Counted from the stretch's first letter, positions 17,806-25,971 are shown. The stretch is DNA of 64,000 nt from Clostridiaceae bacterium (GCA_012838795.1 DUOO01000063.1:1-64000), one strand, 5' to 3'. The notes: generated by a model not told the origin, from the letters alone. Numbers and translations are program-made.

Positions 17806-19190
17806 TATATTTCCTCCCACTCTTCAATTGTATATTGTACTGTATTTTTCTCTTGTTCTTCTCGCTTTTTAAAGAATTGTTTAGCTATTTGCGGAAACAT
17901 AATATAAGAAAGAACATCTTCTTCCGATCCGGCTAAAGCCCCGATTTTTTCTTTACCTGCAGCCAAACCGTTTTCCATTTTTTCGGCAAAACGGTAAGTG
18001 ATCGGTTTCTGATCTCCGAGGATTTCTTTTTGTAAATCCTGATTGATTTCACCCGGAGCCTTCCCGTATTCACCGCGTAAATATGAAACAATTTCATTAC
18101 TTACGTTAAGGTAACGTTTACCACACAAAACATTTTGTGTAGCTTGAACACCGACCATTTGACTCAGAGGAGTTACTAAGGGGGGATATCCAAAATCCTT
18201 GCGTACCAGAGGAACTTCCGCCAGTACTTCATCAAAACGATCAATAGCATTTAATTCTTTCAATTGTGAAATTAAATTGGAAAGCATTCCGCCCGGAATT
18301 TTATAATTTAATGCATCTGTACGTGTGCCTAAAATATAAGGTTCTATTAAGCCGGATTTAATGTATTGCTGATGTAAAGGCAAGAAAAAATGATCTACTT
18401 CGTTCATTTTTTCAATATTGATTCCGGTTTTATAACCCATTTGTTCCAAAGCGAAAACCATTGTTTCGGTAGCAGGCTGTGAGGTACCGCCGGAAAAAGC
18501 GGAAATTGCCGTGTCAATTACATCGGCTCCTGCTTCAACGGCTTTTAATAACGACATAAACCCCATTCCGGTTGTAGAATGTGTATGAATATGTAACGGT
18601 AATTTTGTTGTTTCTTTTAGGGCGGATACCAACTCAAAAATCTCATACGGTGTGACAACTCCTGCCATATCTTTGATGGCGATTGAACTTGCCCCCATAT
18701 TCTCGATATCCTTTACCATTTGTACATAATTCTCAATATTATGTACCGGACTGGTCGTATAACATATTGCGACTTGAGCTTCAGCTTCATGTTTTCTCGT
18801 TTCTTCAATAGCAATTTTGACATTTCGTAAATCATTTAAAGCATCGAAAATTCGGATTACATCAATACCGTTTTTAATTGAAAGTCGTACAAATTCTCTG
18901 ACCACATCATCCGGATAAGGTTTATAGCCCAGGAGATTTTGTCCGCGTAACAACATTTGTAATTTTGTATCGGGACAGGCTTCTTTAATTTTGCGGAGTC
19001 TCTCCCAAGGATCTTCATTCAGGAAACGCAAGCAACTGTCAAAAGTAGCTCCACCCCAACATTCAAGAGATTCATACCCTACTTGATTTAAAACAGGAAG
19101 AATTTCCTGAAAATCAGAAAAAGGCATTCTGGTTGCCATTTGTGATTGTTGTGCATCACGCAATACTGTTTCTGTGATTCCAATTTTCAT
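17805..19190 (-). CDS. oadA: Decarboxylase carboxyltransferase subunit, oxaloacetate decarboxylase alpha-like (copy 2)
   Basis: The start is ATG 19190 (MKIGITETVLRD); the track's extra 17 residues have no family match. The 461-aa protein has a carboxyltransferase barrel (LRDAQQSQMATRM, ECWGGATFDSCLRF, LRGQNLLGY, LHIHTHSTTG, FSGGTSQ) and PYC_OADA domain (PGGMLSNLISQL, MVGVQATQNVLCG). Again there is no fused biotin domain. It heads operon 2. The replacement in RDAHQS is glutamine here, asparagine in copy 1, so the paralogues differ next to the active site. Confidence 0.9.
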   Translation of the reverse strand: MKIGITETVLRDAQQSQMATRMPFSDFQEILPVLNQVGYESLECWGGATFDSCLRFLNEDPWERLRKIKEACPDTKLQMLLRGQNLLGYKPYPDDVVREFVRLSIKNGIDVIRIFDALNDLRNVKIAIEETRKHEAEAQVAICYTTSPVHNIENYVQMVKDIENMGASSIAIKDMAGVVTPYEIFELVSALKETTKLPLHIHTHSTTGMGFMSLLKAVEAGADVIDTAISAFSGGTSQPATETMVFALEQMGYKTGINIEKMNEVDHFFLPLHQQYIKSGLIEPYILGTRTDALNYKIPGGMLSNLISQLKELNAIDRFDEVLAEVPLVRKDFGYPPLVTPLSQMVGVQATQNVLCGKRYLNVSNEIVSYLRGEYGKAPGEINQDLQKEILGDQKPITYRFAEKMENGLAAGKEKIGALAGSEEDVLSYIMFPQIAKQFFKKREEQEKNTVQYTIEEWEEI

Positions 19191-19225
19191 ATTAAGATAC
19201 CTCGATAATATTTTTATGTACAAAA

Positions 19226-19369
19226 GGTGACAACAAAACAAATTATAATTTTATAATTTTAATTTAATAAGTAATATTGCATTGTTATCATTTATTGTTT
19301 TTAGCTTGATCATTAACAAAAAATAATATTTTCACAATAAAGTTTATCATAAACTGCAACGTTGTCACC
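19226..19369 (-). promoter_or_regulatory. Long-range inverted repeat upstream of operon 2
   Basis: GGTGACAAC (19226-19234) and its exact complement GTTGTCACC (19361-19369) flank a 126-bp AT-rich spacer between lgt and oadA copy 2. They could be two operator half-sites for one regulator or the foot of a 5' UTR fold. The proximal arm lies 36 bp before the oadA start. Confidence 0.35.
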
Positions 19370-19386
19370 ATTATTTATTTGAAATC

Positions 19387-20157
19387 TTAATTTAATTTCT
19401 GATACTTTTTGTATATTATTCCGGTAATAATCATCAACAAAATACTGATAAACTGTGATGTGGAAATGATACCGATAAAACCTCGTTGAATATCTCCACG
19501 TACGAATTCGATCAGAAAGCGGAAAGGTGAATAAAAAAGAATATAGATACTGATTAGTTTATAACCATTTTTAATTTTTTTAAATAGAGTAAAAAGTACA
19601 ATAAAAATAAAAAAACAATAAATTGCTTCTAAGAGCTGAGTAGGGAACAGCTTAATTCCCGGGGGAGCAATAGGCGAATGGTTGAGTTCATATCCGAATG
19701 TTTCGCATGGAATCCCGTAACAGCAGCCTGCAGCCAAACAACCAAGTCTGCCGAAACCGTGAATCAAGGGAATTGCCGGAGCAAGGTACAAAATAATTTT
19801 TTCTAATGAGAATTTAAACTGACGTGAATAAATCAATAACATTAGAAATGCACCGATTAAACCGCCGTAGAAAACATAACCGCCCTGCAGAATATATATA
19901 CCTAAAAGCTTAAATCCCTGACCGATCCTAAAGGCTTCGATTAAATGTTTTAATTCTACGATGATAAACAGTAATTTGCCGCCAATACCTACACCGATCA
20001 TACCGTATAAGAAACTGAATACTATATCAGAGGCAAATTCCGGTTGATTCTTCTTAACTAAAAGATATGAAACCAATAACCCGAATAATGAACCTATCAC
20101 AATTAAAGTGCCGTATGCCGGAATACTGATGCCGAATATTTCATAAGTTGAGCACAT
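19387..20157 (-). CDS. lgt: Prolipoprotein diacylglyceryl transferase (Lgt family)
   Basis: This 256-aa polytopic membrane enzyme transfers diacylglycerol from phosphatidylglycerol to the lipobox cysteine of prolipoproteins. Landmarks are GGYVFYGGLIGAFL, HGFGRLGCLAAGCCYGIP (the Clostridia-type variant of the Lgt signature), LFPTQLLEAIY and a final RFLIEFVRGD. About seven membrane helices are visible. It ends the operon containing a TlpA-like lipoprotein that would itself be a substrate. The GCLAAGCCYG loop differs from the classical GRxGNF form, so catalytic equivalence is inferred. Confidence 0.85.
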   Translation of the reverse strand: MCSTYEIFGISIPAYGTLIVIGSLFGLLVSYLLVKKNQPEFASDIVFSFLYGMIGVGIGGKLLFIIVELKHLIEAFRIGQGFKLLGIYILQGGYVFYGGLIGAFLMLLIYSRQFKFSLEKIILYLAPAIPLIHGFGRLGCLAAGCCYGIPCETFGYELNHSPIAPPGIKLFPTQLLEAIYCFFIFIVLFTLFKKIKNGYKLISIYILFYSPFRFLIEFVRGDIQRGFIGIISTSQFISILLMIITGIIYKKYQKLN

Positions 20158-20232
20158 GATTATTACTTTCTAAATAATTGGCTTTCTGATGATTATATAA
20201 AATAATTGTTAAATATATCCGATCAATATAAT

Positions 20233-21117
20233 TTACTGATTATTTGATTTTTCATTTCCAAAACCGAGCTTCAAAGCTTTTACCGGACATACTTCGACAC
20301 ATTCACCGCATCTGATGCATTCGGCCGAGTTTGGAGTTTTATATGGTTCAACCTGCATTTTACAAACACCGGAACATCTTCCGCATTTGATACAGTCGGA
20401 AGAACATTCCATATGATAGAAACTGATCTTATTGAACATGCCGTAAATTGCACCTAAGGGACAGGCATATTTGCAGAAAAAACGAAAAATTTTAATTGAA
20501 AAGAAAATCGTAATTATCAACAAAAATGATTTCCAGCCGAAAATATATCCGACGGCTTGTCTCAATACAGGGTTAGTAAGAAGTAAGGGATATCCTGCTT
20601 CCAAAGTCCCGGCCGGACATATCCATTTGCAAAATGCCGGAGAACTCATGCCATAAGGATCTTGAGTGAAAAAAGGAATAACAAAAACGAAAAGAATCAG
20701 CAAGACATATTTTAACCGGGTCGCCTTTTTATGAACAGTCGGTTTTACTTTGATTTTTTTGAGCGGAATTTTGTGCAATAATTCCTGAATCCAACCGAAA
20801 GGGCAGAGCCAGCCACAGAACCAACGTCCCATAGTTATACCGAATAAAGCTATTAAACCGATTACATAAAAAGCAAAATTAAACTGATGTGAATTATTTA
20901 CTGCTTGTAAAGAGCCGATTGGACATGCTCCTATGGCACCGGGACAGGAATAACAATTTAAAACCGGTACACACACATTTTTGAGGTTGCCTTTGTAGAT
21001 ATTGCCATTAATAAAGTTTTTCCAATTACCGTTAAAGATTAATGCGCCCATGGCTTGGATAAGCATGCGTTTTTTACGTTGTTTAGACAGATTGCCGGTT
21101 CGATTATTTGTTTTCAT
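20233..21117 (-). CDS. NapH/CcoG-like membrane 4Fe-4S protein
   Basis: This 294-aa protein has four to five membrane helices and a string of cysteine motifs: NCYSCPGAIGACPIGSL, GRWFCGWLCPFGW, FCKWICPAGTLE and CKYACPLGAIYG. A C-terminal bacterial ferredoxin domain follows with two 4Fe-4S clusters (CIKCGRCSGVC and CIRCGECVEVCPVKAL). This is the NapH/MauM-type layout, which passes electrons across or along the membrane. Neighbours are a CXXC peptide and a TlpA-like thioredoxin upstream and lgt downstream. By inference it feeds electrons from a cytoplasmic donor to the extracytoplasmic thiol protein. Intrinsic membrane donors and acceptors are unknown. Confidence 0.85.
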   Translation of the reverse strand: MKTNNRTGNLSKQRKKRMLIQAMGALIFNGNWKNFINGNIYKGNLKNVCVPVLNCYSCPGAIGACPIGSLQAVNNSHQFNFAFYVIGLIALFGITMGRWFCGWLCPFGWIQELLHKIPLKKIKVKPTVHKKATRLKYVLLILFVFVIPFFTQDPYGMSSPAFCKWICPAGTLEAGYPLLLTNPVLRQAVGYIFGWKSFLLIITIFFSIKIFRFFCKYACPLGAIYGMFNKISFYHMECSSDCIKCGRCSGVCKMQVEPYKTPNSAECIRCGECVEVCPVKALKLGFGNEKSNNQ

Positions 21118-21141
21118 ATGAACTCATTTCTATTTTCGATA

Positions 21142-21300
21142 TTATCCGATCCCGATACAGTCTAAACAAATATTAACGGCATTTCGCAAGACGATTTGCA
21201 CTTCACCGCGCAAAATACCGTAAACAATCGAGATGACAATTAATATCAAAAGAACATAACGAATGATACGAAGATATAATTTGTTTGATTTTAGATTCAT
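21142..21300 (-). CDS. CD1871A-family CXXC-motif membrane peptide
   Basis: This 52-aa gene is too short for the ORF track. It reads MNLKSNKLYLRIIRYVLLIL..., a single membrane helix (~12-30), then GEVQIVLRNAVNICLDCIGIG ending in CLDC. The pattern GEV.IVL..A.NIC..CIGIG is that of the small CXXC proteins annotated as CD1871A family. These are typically encoded beside a 4Fe-4S protein and a TlpA-like redoxin, exactly as here. It lies 24 bp before the 4Fe-4S gene. The two cysteines could cycle as a membrane-proximal thiol/disulfide relay. Confidence 0.8.
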   Translation of the reverse strand: MNLKSNKLYLRIIRYVLLILIVISIVYGILRGEVQIVLRNAVNICLDCIGIG

Positions 21301-21323
21301 TATAAATACATCCTTAAAACACG

Positions 21324-21356
21324 AAAACCGGCTACATTTGACATTATAGCCGGTTT
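21324..21356 (-). terminator. Terminator- or attenuator-like hairpin inside the redox operon
   Basis: AAAACCGGCT and AGCCGGTTTT form a perfect 10-bp stem, extended by AT pairs, between the tlpA-like gene and the CXXC-peptide gene. On the minus strand the stem ends in TTTT, then CGTGTTTT. It may partly terminate transcription and lower expression of the downstream genes. Confidence 0.6.
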
Positions 21357-21460
21357 TCCGAATTGTTAACAGTTGAGTTGATCATATTTTTGAATTGTCG
21401 AGCGATCCAAGTGTGGCAAAATGAAATCTAGTTTAGTTATTCTATCTTAAACAATCTGAA

Positions 21461-22162
21461 TTAATCGATTTGCTCCAAAGATGAATTAATTAAATTTGCA
21501 AACTCTTCATAACTCCTCATACCAATGATTAAGTCGCCGATTACATTGCCGTTTGCATCAATCAAAATTGTGGTAGGTATAGATTGAATACGATATTGTT
21601 GCGTAATATAATTGATCTGCTCATTGAATTTAACATTAGGATAATCAACAGCAGAGTCAGCTAAAAGACTTTTTGCAATATCCAAAGTATTTTGATCATC
21701 TTCAAGCACATCGGATGCAATGCCTAAAAATTGAACATCTTGATCAGCAAAGTCATTGGCTAATTTTCCTAAATCAGGTAATTCCGCCTTACAAGGCGGA
21801 CACCAGGTAGCCCAAACATTGACAAAAGTTAATTTACTGTTGGCAAAATATGTTTGTGAATTGAATTCATTACCTGTGAAGTCAGTAGATTCAAAAAACC
21901 AGATGCTGTCGGAAGTTAATTCAGATTTTTCAGAATATTCAGGTTTTTCAGTGTTTTCGGAAGATTCGGTTTTCCCTAATTCTTCAGATTCTTCAGCTTT
22001 TTCTAATTCTTCAGAAGTTTCAACTTTTTCTGATTCTTCACTTGAAGTCTGTTTAGTTAAGTTATTGATTTTATTTTTAACTTCATTTACTTTTGCCGAA
22101 CAAGAGCTGAAGACAAGAACCAGAAATAAGACTGACAGCAATAAAATTGTTATTTTTTTCAT
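21461..22162 (-). CDS. TlpA-family thioredoxin-like lipoprotein
   Basis: This 233-aa protein has a signal peptide ending in lipobox FSSC (Cys ~20-22), a Glu/Ser-rich spacer (~40-85, repeated EESEELEK-type units) and a thioredoxin fold of the TlpA/ResA type. The fold carries the active site WATWCPPCKAELPDL and the cis-proline region SIPTTILIDANG. It should sit on the outer face of the membrane as thiol-disulfide oxidoreductase. It begins the minus-strand operon continuing to the CXXC peptide, 4Fe-4S protein and Lgt. A GGGAGG site precedes the ATG. The spacer probably holds the domain away from the membrane. Confidence 0.9.
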   Translation of the reverse strand: MKKITILLLSVLFLVLVFSSCSAKVNEVKNKINNLTKQTSSEESEKVETSEELEKAEESEELGKTESSENTEKPEYSEKSELTSDSIWFFESTDFTGNEFNSQTYFANSKLTFVNVWATWCPPCKAELPDLGKLANDFADQDVQFLGIASDVLEDDQNTLDIAKSLLADSAVDYPNVKFNEQINYITQQYRIQSIPTTILIDANGNVIGDLIIGMRSYEEFANLINSSLEQID

Positions 22163-22364
22163 AATATAATACCTCCCGTTCTTAGCTATCTATTTTATAG
22201 AGTAAATATACTATATAATTTATGTAAGTAACTAAGTGTTTTATATGTTACGTAATATATGGATCAAATTGCATGTGATTTACGATAGTATAAAATAATT
22301 AATAATCGAAAAAACTATTGAAACAGTTGTTAAACAGTACTAGGAAAAATAATGAGGCAATACG

Positions 22365-22643
22365 ATGAACTTTATTCGAGAAAAAAACAGAATTTATTAT
22401 TTAGACGATTCAGGCAAACTACTGGCAGAAATAACATACATCGATCTTGATAAATCAACAGTTGAGGCTGATCATACTTTTGTTGATTCAAGTTTAAGAG
22501 GGCAGGGAGTAGCTGAACAATTGGTTGAAGCTTTGGTTGAAGAAATTCAAAGTCAAGGTAAAAAAATCAAACCGACTTGTTCTTATGTGGTGAAACTTTT
22601 CCGGCGCAAAGCTGATAAATATGGCAGTATTGTTGCTGATTAA
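22365..22643 (+). CDS. Small GNAT-family acetyltransferase (YjdJ/NATD1-like)
   Basis: This 92-aa protein matches the minimal 'GCN5-like N-acetyltransferase, NATD1 type': an N-terminal FIREKNRIYYLDDSGKLLAEI, then EADHTFVDSSLRGQGVAEQLVEAL (acetyl-CoA loop RGQGVA) and KIKPTCSYVVKLFRR at the C-terminus. Length is normal for this group. Substrate unknown. It converges with the minus-strand gene at 22649 with only 5 bp between the stops. Confidence 0.85.
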   Translation: MNFIREKNRIYYLDDSGKLLAEITYIDLDKSTVEADHTFVDSSLRGQGVAEQLVEALVEEIQSQGKKIKPTCSYVVKLFRRKADKYGSIVAD

Positions 22644-22648
22644 TATTA

Positions 22649-23653
22649 TTAATCTTCCAGCTTTATATCTGCTAAATCACCATCTTCGAAGATTAAGTGA
22701 TAATCTTTGGGCTTGATCTCATCGATACCCAAACGTTGCTTGATATGATCGGAAATGGTGAGTTTGCGATTACCAAAAGTAATGTCTTTCGAATCTATAT
22801 AGTTAAACATTTCACGTGGTGATATTTCTAATAATTCCGGTGTTTCAAAGAAATTTTCCAACATACTGAGAGATTTAATCAAGTAATAGCCGTCACAAAT
22901 TCTTTCATCAATTGTGGCTACCATATCGATTACTTCACGCCATTCGACTTCACCGTTTTTGCCTTTGAACGGTTTTTCATATATTTTCCCCAGGGTAATG
23001 AAAACCGAGTTTGTACCGAATTCATATAAATGATGAAATGGTGCATTTCCGCCGATGCTTCCCAAATGTGAGAGAAACACTGATGAATAAAGAGGAATTA
23101 TATCGATTAATGTTTTCGGCATCCAACCGTGAAAATCAAGCCAACGCAAAGTTGCCAAAGCAAAGCGCAAAAACCAACGTGGAGTTTTGGCGAAGATAGA
23201 AATCAATTTGTCATCGGATTTTTGTTCTTCGGATTCGCGAATTAATTCTACTTGTTCTTTCATTTTTTCTGCTACGGTATTTATATTATCGTCTTTAGTC
23301 ATAACGACTTTGGCAATTGATTCATAAGCTTGATCTGATAAATCAAGTTTAACAACATATAAACCTTCGAATCCGTTATGTTCATAAATTCTGCGCCCGG
23401 CTATAAAACGATTTAGTTTTGGACGTAATACAAATATATTCAAAAAAGAAGCCATCAGAATATTAAACAACGTGATTCTTTCACCTTGTTTACGTCTTTT
23501 TTTGATATAATCCCGAATAGGGCTGACTTCAATGGTGTTGTGATAATAGATGACTGATTCGTTACGGGAACGCATCAGATATGGCATGATATGATTCATC
23601 GGATCGCCGTCGGTTATTAATTTTCCGTCTTTACGTTTTTTACCTAAACACAT
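22649..23653 (-). CDS. CAT/2-oxoacid dehydrogenase E2-like acyltransferase-fold protein
   Basis: This 334-aa protein resembles the chloramphenicol acetyltransferase / E2 catalytic fold (residues ~90-290): IRDYIKKRRKQGERITLFNIL, RPKLNRFIAGRRIY, and the C-terminal ATIDERICDGYYLIKS, equivalent to the DHRxxDG active-site loop. The catalytic histidine position is glutamate. There is no lipoyl or E1-binding domain, and no E1 or E3 gene nearby, so it is not a normal E2. It may be a non-catalytic or differently acting relative. A GAGGAGA site precedes the ATG. Function unknown. Confidence 0.65.
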   Translation of the reverse strand: MCLGKKRKDGKLITDGDPMNHIMPYLMRSRNESVIYYHNTIEVSPIRDYIKKRRKQGERITLFNILMASFLNIFVLRPKLNRFIAGRRIYEHNGFEGLYVVKLDLSDQAYESIAKVVMTKDDNINTVAEKMKEQVELIRESEEQKSDDKLISIFAKTPRWFLRFALATLRWLDFHGWMPKTLIDIIPLYSSVFLSHLGSIGGNAPFHHLYEFGTNSVFITLGKIYEKPFKGKNGEVEWREVIDMVATIDERICDGYYLIKSLSMLENFFETPELLEISPREMFNYIDSKDITFGNRKLTISDHIKQRLGIDEIKPKDYHLIFEDGDLADIKLED

Positions 23654-23719
23654 TAATATGTCTCCTCTGTATTAAGTGTATTAAGAATGATTTAATTTAA
23701 TATTCTTTGATTAAAGGTA

Positions 23720-23728
23720 AGTATAGCA
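23720..23728 (-). promoter_or_regulatory. Extended -10 promoter for the CAT-like gene
   Basis: On the minus strand TGCTATACT (TGn plus TATACT) lies about 65 bp upstream of the start codon at 23653. The -35 match is weak. Confidence 0.45.
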
Positions 23729-23824
23729 TAAATATCCATAATCCATTTAAGGATTTTATTATTACATTTAAGAAAGAACAGGATATTCCACAAGTTTTAA
23801 AAAAGAGACAATGTGGGTTAACGG

Positions 23825-23854
23825 TTGCACATTTCTGTTTTTATGTGTGATAAT
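23825..23854 (+). promoter_or_regulatory. Sigma-A-type promoter for the M50 protease/scpAB operon
   Basis: TTGCAC, an 18-bp spacer and GATAAT preceded by TGT (extended -10) lie about 30 bp before the ATG at 23885. Confidence 0.6.
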
Positions 23855-23884
23855 ACTTTGTAATAAAACAAATTGAGGTGTTTC

Positions 23885-24592
23885 ATGCCGCGAATTGATA
23901 TACAACAGATATTGATCAGAATGCTAGTATTGACATTGTCTTTGTCAACACATGAATATGCACATGCCAAAACGGCCTATCGCTTAGGTGATGATACAGC
24001 TGAGCGTATGGGCAGATTGACATTGAATCCGATAAAACATCTTGACCCGTTAGGAGCTTTGGCTTTTATAGTTGCCGGTTTCGGTTGGGCGCGTCCGGTT
24101 CCGGTGAATCCGGTAAAATTCGACCGCAAGAAAGTTAAAACCATGCGTGCCGGTATGATGCGAGTGGCTTTGGCCGGTCCGGTTTCCAATTTATTTATTG
24201 CTTTCATAGCAAATTTGTTTTATCAAATCTTGAAATTTGTTCTGATTGCTCTTAAAGTTACAGCTAATAGGGGAGTTGCCGGAGTTATCGAAATTTTATT
24301 TCTGATATTGGTTACGTTTTATGCTTCTAATATTTCTTTGGCGCTCTTTAATATGTTGCCGATCCCTCCGTTAGACGGCTCAAGAGTTTTGGGTGGTTTT
24401 TTATCGGATCGGGCATACCAACGATATATGTCGCTTCAACAATATTCAATGATAATTCTATTCGTAATTATTGTTTTCGGTGGCGGTATTATCGGCAAGA
24501 TTATCGGCTATATTGCCATTCCGATTGATTATGTGTTGAGGGTTCCGGTAGAGGCGCTTTTCGACGCTTTGATCAAGGCTGTTCTGAGATAA
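23885..24592 (+). CDS. Site-2 protease family (M50) membrane metallopeptidase
   Basis: The start is ATG 23885 (MPRIDIQQILIRM) with TTGAGGTG upstream; the track's GTG/TTG-type start adds four residues. The 235-aa protein is a YwhC/SpoIVFB-like intramembrane zinc protease. It has HEYAHA (HExxH) in the first helix, GRLTLNPIKHLDPLGAL, ARPVPVNP, and the second metal motif NMLPIPPLDGSRVLG. About five helices are visible. It precedes scpA by 1 bp, a common Firmicutes arrangement. The substrate is not known. Confidence 0.9.
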   Translation: MPRIDIQQILIRMLVLTLSLSTHEYAHAKTAYRLGDDTAERMGRLTLNPIKHLDPLGALAFIVAGFGWARPVPVNPVKFDRKKVKTMRAGMMRVALAGPVSNLFIAFIANLFYQILKFVLIALKVTANRGVAGVIEILFLILVTFYASNISLALFNMLPIPPLDGSRVLGGFLSDRAYQRYMSLQQYSMIILFVIIVFGGGIIGKIIGYIAIPIDYVLRVPVEALFDALIKAVLR

Positions 24593-24593
24593 T

Positions 24594-25427
24594 ATGAATC
24601 AATTTTTGACTGTCAAGATTACCGAATATGAGAGTCCTCTTGATTTAATCTATCATTTGATAGAAGTTAATCAGGTTGATATTTATGACATACCGATTGC
24701 AGATATTACGGAACAGTATATTTCAGTATTACAAGACAGTACTTTAAACGAATTAGATATGGAATTAGCAAGCGAATTTTTAGTAATGGCGGCAACGTTG
24801 ATGCAAATTAAATCCGGAATGCTGCTACCGGAAGCAAAATCGGATTTAACAGATGAAGATTTTTCCGATCCGCGTGAAGAATTAGTTCTGCGTTTATTGG
24901 CTTATCGTCGAAATAAGCAATTGGCAATTGAATTGGAAAACAGATTTGCAGTCAATCAGGGTTCGTATTTAAAAATAGCGGCATCTGCAGCTTCACTGGG
25001 CTTGAGTATAGAAATTGTTGAAGATAAAATATCGGCAGAAAAATTTTCGCAATCTGTCAACAATTTAATCCAAAGAAATTCTTTAAGATTCAGTGATCAA
25101 AATCAAAGAATCAGACAATTGTTAAAACGTGAAAAATTTTCGGTTAAAGACAAAATGCTTGAAATTGTTAAACGTGTTTTTCACAAAAGCAGAATGTTTT
25201 TCAGTGAATTATTTCCAGCGGCAAAAACTTCAAAAGCCGAAAGAGTGAGCGGTTTTCTCGCGATTCTTGAATTGATTCGTCAAAATAAGCTTCGAGTTAA
25301 GCAGTCCAATCCTTTCGCAGTGATGATGATTGAGTTGGAACCTGAGCTGAAAAATGAAATAGAGAACAGATCAGAGGATATGCTGCAAGACTTTATGAAT
25401 GAAGGTGGTGAATTGATTGAAAAATGA
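24594..25427 (+). CDS. scpA: Segregation and condensation protein A (ScpA kleisin)
   Basis: The 277-aa kleisin subunit bridges SMC heads in the condensin complex that organises and segregates chromosomes. N-terminal YESPLDLIYHLIEVNQVDIYDIPIADITEQY and EFLVMAATLMQIKSGMLLP are strongly conserved. The C-terminal winged-helix segment (~205-255) carries VSGFLAILELIRQNKL. It follows the M50 gene by one base and overlaps scpB by 11 bp, indicating translational coupling. Confidence 0.95.
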   Translation: MNQFLTVKITEYESPLDLIYHLIEVNQVDIYDIPIADITEQYISVLQDSTLNELDMELASEFLVMAATLMQIKSGMLLPEAKSDLTDEDFSDPREELVLRLLAYRRNKQLAIELENRFAVNQGSYLKIAASAASLGLSIEIVEDKISAEKFSQSVNNLIQRNSLRFSDQNQRIRQLLKREKFSVKDKMLEIVKRVFHKSRMFFSELFPAAKTSKAERVSGFLAILELIRQNKLRVKQSNPFAVMMIELEPELKNEIENRSEDMLQDFMNEGGELIEK

Positions 25428-25968
25428 TTCCGAAGCTTTAGCCGTAATTGAAGCAATATTATTTGCTTCAGGTGATCCGATCAGCTCGGAAGCTCTTGCC
25501 GAGATTACCGAGTTATCTTTGACGGAGATTAATGATTTATGTAATCGTCTGAAAATACGTTATCAAGATTGTGCGGAATCAGGATTAATGTTAAAACAAA
25601 TGGAAAATATGTACTGTATAGTTACAAAGCCGGAATATAAAGAATATATGGCAAGATTGTTCAGACCGCAACACTTGCCAAGCTTATCGAATGCGTCATA
25701 TGAAACTTTGGCTGCAATTGCCTATAATCAACCTGTTACAAAAGCACAGATTGAATTAATCCGAGGAGTAAACTCTGATAGTTTGGTAAATCGTTTAGTA
25801 GAACGTGGTTATGTTGTAGAGACAGGCAATCTTGATTTGCCCGGAAAACCGGCGGTATTTTCCACAACAAGTAAATTTTTGCTGGAATTCGGTTTGAAAT
25901 CAATTTCCGATTTACCCAGTGTTGACTTATTGATGTATGAGAATATTGAGCGCTTACAAGAGGAGTAG
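25417..25968 (+). CDS. scpB: Segregation and condensation protein B (ScpB)
   Basis: The gene begins with TTG at 25417, inside the end of scpA, preceded by GAAGGTGG. The 183-aa protein has the two winged-helix domains of ScpB: AVIEAILFASGDPIS at the start and LSNASYETLAAIAYNQPVTKAQIELIRGVNSD in the second. A dimer of ScpB binds ScpA to regulate the SMC complex. The unusual start codon plus overlap likely ties its level to ScpA. Confidence 0.95.
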   Translation: MKNDSEALAVIEAILFASGDPISSEALAEITELSLTEINDLCNRLKIRYQDCAESGLMLKQMENMYCIVTKPEYKEYMARLFRPQHLPSLSNASYETLAAIAYNQPVTKAQIELIRGVNSDSLVNRLVERGYVVETGNLDLPGKPAVFSTTSKFLLEFGLKSISDLPSVDLLMYENIERLQEE

Positions 25969-25971
25969 TAT

